The notes under the pieces: model-generated | The model's input: only the letters and a program-made list of their open reading frames with translations | Database searches by the model: none | Told to the model about the DNA's origin: nothing | Shown: in pieces, positions 6,140 to 9,091 of the stretch | Layout: each line of letters begins with the position of its first letter | Numbering within the stretch: position 1 is the first letter of the stretch | Program-made: the position numbers and the translations under genes | NCBI GenBank assembly: GCA_030040725.1 | Contig: JASHTD010000131.1 | Span: forward strand, 1 to 9,091 | Direction: 5' to 3' | DNA: 9,091 bases | DNA from: Candidatus Sulfotelmatobacter sp. | GTDB taxonomy: Bacteria; Acidobacteriota; Terriglobia; Terriglobales; Acidobacteriaceae

Positions 6140-6646
6140 TCAGCTTGATGCTCGTCTGCGAAGGGCCAACCTCGCATATCCCAGGGTGAGACCGAGTGAG
6201 CCGTACACCGCCGCGTTCATGGGGGCCAGCAGGAAAAAGGTAGCCACCAGCGAGGGATCGAACGTCATCTTCACGAAATACATCGGACACAGCGAAAACA
6301 TCACTTGGGGATCGAGATTCCAGCGGTGCGGAGCGAGATAGGCGACGAGCGCCAGGAGATATGAAATCGCGGCAAAACCGCCGAGCCATTTGAGGGGCCC
6401 TAAGAACAATTGTTCATCGTCCCGATCTTTCCTGTACGCTTTCGCGATCCACGAACGGGGCAGCACCGCAAGTGTCACGCCGAAAAGGCCCAACGGTGCC
6501 AGGGTAGCCACAAATACGATCCATTCGCTCTGCACCGGCAGCTCGGCGCCCTGCAGCATCACAAAAGGAACGCAGGTAAAAAGCGAAATCAGTCCACAGA
6601 CAAAAAACGCGATGCGAGATGTAATCCCGATAGCGCGTGCGGACAT
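6140..6646 (-). CDS. Unrecognised four-helix membrane protein
   Basis: I do not recognise a family. The 168-aa product shows four hydrophobic stretches: about residues 8-30, 44-65, 88-108 and 136-158. A charged cytosolic-looking loop (KAYRKDRDDEQ) lies between the second and third, and the C-terminus is arginine-rich. There is no enzymatic motif. The start ATG 6646 is preferred over a TTG at 6694: the extra 16 residues are not hydrophobic or conserved-looking, and the ATG sits 7 bases after TAGAAT with an upstream TG (an extended -10). No Shine-Dalgarno sequence is present, so a leaderless transcript is likely. It is divergent from aguA (171 bases between starts) and is followed on its own strand by the DUF6629 gene. 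Hydrophobicity across the frame makes a real gene likely; function unknown. Confidence 0.75.
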   Translation of the reverse strand: MSARAIGITSRIAFFVCGLISLFTCVPFVMLQGAELPVQSEWIVFVATLAPLGLFGVTLAVLPRSWIAKAYRKDRDDEQLFLGPLKWLGGFAAISYLLALVAYLAPHRWNLDPQVMFSLCPMYFVKMTFDPSLVATFFLLAPMNAAVYGSLGLTLGYARLALRRRASS

Positions 6647-6653
6647 AACGCGG

Positions 6654-6662
6654 ATTCTAACA
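6654..6662 (-). promoter_or_regulatory. Extended -10 element placing a transcription start at ATG 6646
   Basis: On the minus strand TG-T-TAGAAT matches an extended -10 (five of six in the hexamer). Seven bases separate it from ATG 6646, the usual distance to the first transcribed base, suggesting a leaderless message. Confidence 0.45.
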
Positions 6663-6718
6663 GCGGTTCGAAGTTTGAGCACGCCTGGTTGCAATGACCG
6701 GAAAATGAAAAAGGCCGC

Positions 6719-6727
6719 TGCTAAAAT
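6719..6727 (+). promoter_or_regulatory. Candidate extended -10 promoter for aguA
   Basis: TG-C-TAAAAT has the extended -10 form and five of six hexamer matches; no good -35 is found 16-18 bases upstream. Predicted start near 6734 lies 84 bases before ATG 6818. The same TGC plus hexamer form occurs before aguB (4391-4399). Confidence 0.45.
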
Positions 6728-6739
6728 GCTTGCAGTTCG

Positions 6740-6774
6740 GTTGCCTCAACAGCCCGCGTTTAACTGTTGCAACA
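6740..6774. promoter_or_regulatory. Two GTTG/CAAC dyads upstream of aguA, operator-like
   Basis: GTTG-CCT-CAAC (6740-6750) and the perfect 10-base palindrome TGTTGCAACA (6765-6774) share the same half-sites and lie just downstream of the candidate aguA -10. This is a typical place for a repressor site, but no regulator is identified. Confidence 0.3.
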
Positions 6775-6817
6775 TCCCGGTTACACGCACTGAGCAGGAA
6801 TCCGTTCGCCAAGATCG

Positions 6818-8041
6818 ATGTCAGCCTCAGAACTAAACACGCATCTTGTCATCCCGAAAAAAAAGCTCACCTCAATGGCCCGCTCCATTTCTTCAAGTAG
6901 TACTTTAAGCCGGGGCGCCTCATCTTTCGCCGGTTCGGCGAAAGGTGGGATCGGCAACCCTCCATCCTTTCGCATGCCCGCCGAGTGGGAACCGCACGAT
7001 GCTACCTGGCTGGCGTGGCCGCACAATCACGGCGACTGGCCGGGGAAATTTGAACCGATCCCTTGGGTCTATGCCGAGATCATTCGAAATCTCGCCAGGC
7101 ATGAGCGAGTTGAGTTGATCGTCAATGACGCTGCCGCCGAACGAAAAGCTCGCAAGCTGCTCGATCGCGCGAATGCGCCGTTGAAAAATGTTCGCTTTCA
7201 TCGCTGGCGAACGGATCGCGTGTGGGTGCGCGATTCCGGGTGCATTTTTGTCGCGGGCGGCAAGGACCATGTAGCGAAGGCCGCCCTCGGCCGTCCAGCC
7301 GGGATGAAGTCCAGGCCCGCAATCAACTTTCGTTTCAATGCCTGGGCGAAATACTCGAATTGGAAAAACGACGGCAAGATCGGCGGCCTCATGGCCGCCG
7401 CTTCGAACGCCGATGAGATCACACCCACCTATCGCCGCACCCGCGTCGTCCTCGAAGGCGGATCCATCGACGTCAACGGATGCGGCACTATTTTCACCAC
7501 CGAAGAATGTTTGCTCAGCAAAATCCAGCAACGCAACCCCGGCATGTCGCGCAAGGATTACGAAAAATTATTCGCTGCCTATTTCGGCGCGCCGCACGTC
7601 ATCTGGCTTGGCAAAGGAATCATCGGCGACGATACGCATGGCCACGTCGATGATCTCGCCAGGTTCGTCTCGCCAGGCACAGTGGTTACTGTTGTCGAAC
7701 CCAACCGAAAAGATCCCAATCACTCACCCCTGCGTGAAAATCTCAGGCGTCTCGAAACCGCCTGTGATCAGGATGGCAAGCCGCTGAACATAGTCGAGAT
7801 TCCCCTGCCGCGTCCGGTCATCTTCGAAAAACGCCGTCTGCCGGCCAGCTATGCGAACTTCTACATCGCAAATGGAATTGTCCTCGTCCCGGTCTTCAAC
7901 GACCCCAACGATCGTGTCGCACTTAACACTCTCTCCGATTTGTTTCCCGAGCGCGAAATCGTGCCCATCTACGCGGGGGATCTGGTTTGGGGACTCGGCA
8001 CTCTGCACTGCATGACACAACAGCAGCCGGTGTTGCAGTAG
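6818..8041 (+). CDS. aguA: Agmatine deiminase
   Basis: A peptidyl-arginine-deiminase-type (PAD_porph fold) enzyme that hydrolyses agmatine to N-carbamoylputrescine and ammonia, supplying AguB. In the 407-codon frame the family sequence begins at FRMPAEWEPH (residues 51-60). It continues with WVRDSG (Asp139), VLEGGSIDVNG (Glu213), GDDTHGHVDD (270-279, His276) and ASYANFYIAN, and ends with LHCMTQQQP, whose Cys398 is the nucleophile. The usual GGGNIHC is GLGTLHC here, a conservative variant. The start is uncertain. ATG 6818, 6875 and 6974 are all in frame and none has a clear ribosome site. The first 50 residues are Ser/Ala-rich, outside the fold, and encoded partly by a 12-base-pair hairpin, so ATG 6974 (355 aa) is a serious alternative. 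The stop is 4 bases from the convergent nuoI-like stop. Two opposite-strand membrane genes separate it from aguB. The function call is firm. Confidence 0.94.
   Translation: MSASELNTHLVIPKKKLTSMARSISSSSTLSRGASSFAGSAKGGIGNPPSFRMPAEWEPHDATWLAWPHNHGDWPGKFEPIPWVYAEIIRNLARHERVELIVNDAAAERKARKLLDRANAPLKNVRFHRWRTDRVWVRDSGCIFVAGGKDHVAKAALGRPAGMKSRPAINFRFNAWAKYSNWKNDGKIGGLMAAASNADEITPTYRRTRVVLEGGSIDVNGCGTIFTTEECLLSKIQQRNPGMSRKDYEKLFAAYFGAPHVIWLGKGIIGDDTHGHVDDLARFVSPGTVVTVVEPNRKDPNHSPLRENLRRLETACDQDGKPLNIVEIPLPRPVIFEKRRLPASYANFYIANGIVLVPVFNDPNDRVALNTLSDLFPEREIVPIYAGDLVWGLGTLHCMTQQQPVLQ
6921..6947. repeat. 12-bp stem hairpin inside the N-terminal part of the aguA frame
   Basis: CATCTTTCGCCG (6921-6932) and CGGCGAAAGGTG (6936-6947) pair over 12 positions, with one G-T pair, around the loop GTT. 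A further partial direct copy, CATCCTTTCGC, sits at 6963-6973, ending at the internal ATG 6974. It has the look of a dispersed intergenic palindrome rather than coding sequence. Confidence 0.7.
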
Positions 8042-8045
8042 GAAA

Positions 8046-8507
8046 TTACTTCTTGTATTGCGTGGGCAGCGGGCCTTTTTCGAGCGTTTCGCGGTCCCAG
8101 ATCCAGCCCTGGCGGGTGTAGCTGGCTAGTTCAAAATCCTGCGTAAGCTCGAGAGCATCGACCGGGCAGGCATCTTCACAGAGGCCGCAGAACATGCAGC
8201 GGCTCAGATCGTAGGTGAAATTGGTTAGTTCTTTGCGCCGCGTCTGCTCATTGCGCGCGCTCGAAACCACGATCAGATTCTCAGGGCATGCCAACGCGCA
8301 AAGATCGCAGGCAATGCACATGGTTTCGTTGGTATCGGGATTCACGTTCAAGCGCGGCGCGCCCCGGTAGCGCTCGGCAACCTGCGGCCGTTCCAGGGGA
8401 TATTGCTCGGTGTAGGTTTCCTTCGGGTCTTGATAGCGAAACGTGACCTTCAATCCCTGCAGAAGATCGACGAGAAAAATCTTACGCAGCAGCGTAGGCA
8501 TCCCCAT
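8046..8507 (-). CDS. nuoI: NADH-quinone oxidoreductase subunit I-like 2x[4Fe-4S] ferredoxin protein
   Basis: A 153-aa protein of the complex I NuoI family, the subunit carrying clusters N6a and N6b that pass electrons toward quinone at the membrane arm junction. Two classical C-x2-C-x2-C-x3-CP motifs are present: CIACDLCALACP (Cys64, 67, 70, 74) and CMFCGLCEDACP (Cys104, 107, 110, 114). Ahead of them are the amphipathic LLQGLKVTFRY helix and the QYP and RYRGAPRL segments typical of NuoI. Start ATG 8507 is chosen by family length, with AGGTGG 14 bases upstream; ATG 8501 is a near alternative, and a TTG at 8531 has no properly spaced site. TACAAT at 8572-8567 on this strand is a candidate -10. 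No other complex I gene is adjacent: upstream is a divergent mini-gene and downstream the convergent aguA, 4 bases away, so it is probably transcribed alone. Confidence 0.88.
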   Translation of the reverse strand: MGMPTLLRKIFLVDLLQGLKVTFRYQDPKETYTEQYPLERPQVAERYRGAPRLNVNPDTNETMCIACDLCALACPENLIVVSSARNEQTRRKELTNFTYDLSRCMFCGLCEDACPVDALELTQDFELASYTRQGWIWDRETLEKGPLPTQYKK

Positions 8508-8566
8508 ATGCGCGTAGCATACCACCTGCAACTTCCGGTGACCAGTAGGCGGGGTCGCTTTCCGAA

Positions 8567-8572
8567 ATTGTA
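8567..8572 (-). promoter_or_regulatory. Candidate -10 for the nuoI-like gene
   Basis: TACAAT on the minus strand matches the -10 consensus at five of six positions, about 60 bases upstream of ATG 8507. No convincing -35 is seen. Confidence 0.3.
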
Positions 8573-8611
8573 GGGAACTTTATCTCCGGCTGCATCGTAC
8601 TTACTACCATT

Positions 8612-8616
8612 GAGGA
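8612..8616 (+). promoter_or_regulatory. Ribosome binding site GAGGA for the 51-aa mini-gene
   Basis: GAGGA ends 4 bases before ATG 8621. With an ATG and a coherent hydrophobic product, this is the main evidence that the short frame is translated. Confidence 0.6.
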
Positions 8617-8620
8617 CATT

Positions 8621-8776
8621 ATGCGAGCCTATCTCGCCAACCTGACTTCGACGGCCAAACTGCTGCTGGCGCTGCCAATCCTTGCGATCGCATATCCGGT
8701 GGTGACAATCGTCGTTCCCGATGTAATTCGGGCCGTGGTGCCGGAAGTCGTGCGTTCCGTGCTGAGCCTCATTTAA
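8621..8776 (+). CDS. Small single-pass membrane protein, 51 aa
   Basis: A 51-codon gene, ATG 8621 to TAA 8774-8776, preceded by GAGGA. The N-terminus MRAYLANLTSTAK is short and basic. Then comes a hydrophobic helix of about 19 residues (LLLALPILAIAYPVVTIVV, residues 14-32), followed by a second, amphipathic valine-rich stretch (VIRAVVPEVVRSVLSLI, residues 35-51) with Asp, Arg and Glu at regular spacing. This is the build of a one-helix membrane mini-protein. I cannot name a family. It lies between the divergent nuoI-like gene and tadA (122 bases downstream, same strand). Codon use is GC-rich at the third position like the neighbouring genes. Function unknown; reality of the gene is likely rather than certain. 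Confidence 0.65.
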   Translation: MRAYLANLTSTAKLLLALPILAIAYPVVTIVVPDVIRAVVPEVVRSVLSLI

Positions 8777-8898
8777 CCTCATAGCGCAGGGCGAGTAATT
8801 TGCGACTTCGGCTGTCAGCACTCCGAGGCTCGCTTCTACGATAGCTTCTCCCCCAATCACAAATTCCGCGGTGATACTCTGCTGCTGGGCCTTCAAAC

Positions 8899-9091
8899 AT
8901 GGCTGACGAGCAACAGGCGAACCGAGACGATCCGCGGGATAACACCTGCCGGGACACAACCCTGCACGACGAACTCTGGATGCGGGAAGCCTTGGCTTCG
9001 GCGCAGCGTGCGCTGGAAGCGGGAGAAGTTCCAGTGGGAGCCGTTGTAGTCTGCGACGGCCAGATCGTCGGCCGGGGGTGGAACCGCAATA
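8899..9091 (+). CDS. tadA: tRNA-specific adenosine-34 deaminase, 3'-truncated by window edge
   Basis: Only the first 64 codons are in the window. TadA is a zinc-dependent cytidine/deoxycytidylate-deaminase-fold enzyme that converts the wobble adenosine of tRNA-Arg(ACG) to inosine. Recognition rests on DELWMREALASAQRALEAG (residues 24-42) and EVPVGAVVV (43-51), followed by IVGRGWNRN (56-64), which match the beginning of bacterial TadA almost position by position. The zinc ligands (HAE and PCxxC) lie beyond the window end. ATG 8899 is the only in-frame ATG upstream of the domain. It adds a polar extension of about 16 residues compared with the E. coli protein, and no strong ribosome site is seen before it. 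The next in-frame ATG, 8980, would cut into the first helix. Confidence 0.9.
   Translation, partial: MADEQQANRDDPRDNTCRDTTLHDELWMREALASAQRALEAGEVPVGAVVVCDGQIVGRGWNRN

Noticed and set aside
1..9091. Mobile elements, CRISPR arrays, phage genes or defence systems
   Set aside because: No transposase, integrase, terminal repeats, repeat-spacer pattern or nuclease/toxin motifs were seen; codon use is even among the main genes.

Overview
The window looks like bacterial chromosome from an Acidobacteriota-type genome. This is an inference from gene content: a secreted S10 carboxypeptidase, a DUF2934 mini-protein, a DUF6629 membrane protein and a plant-like agmatine deiminase pathway, all in moderately GC-rich DNA with several TTG starts. 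I see no mobile element, CRISPR array, rRNA or tRNA. The only gene-free stretch longer than 300 bases is 2464-2794.

Layout. Bases 1-834 hold the 3' part of a YncE/YVTN beta-propeller gene (+), followed by a secreted serine carypeptidase-family (S10 carboxypeptidase) gene (919-2463, +). After a 331-base gap comes a 71-aa DUF2934 gene (2795-3010, +). It converges on a deoxyhypusine-synthase-like gene (3141-4292, -). That gene is divergent from aguB, N-carbamoylputrescine amidase (4439-5353, +). Two minus-strand membrane-protein genes follow (DUF6629, 5350-6003; and an unrecognised four-helix protein, 6140-6646). Next are aguA, agmatine deiminase (6818-8041, +), and a solitary nuoI-like ferredoxin gene (8046-8507, -). 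The window ends with an unlisted 51-codon membrane mini-gene (8621-8776, +) and the 5' end of tadA (8899 onward, +).

How the genes fit together. The central 5 kb is a polyamine locus. AguA converts agmatine to N-carbamoylputrescine, and AguB converts that to putrescine. The DHS-like enzyme can plausibly transfer an aminobutyl group to make homospermidine or a related polyamine. The DHS-like and aguB genes are back to back, and their candidate promoters share one -10 region on opposite strands, which would couple their expression. The DHS-like protein keeps the Glu/Trp/Lys of the DHS active site. By eye it lacks three other substrate-binding residues of the eukaryotic enzyme, which argues for a small-molecule acceptor rather than a protein. 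That enzyme and its shared promoter are the most interesting part of the window.
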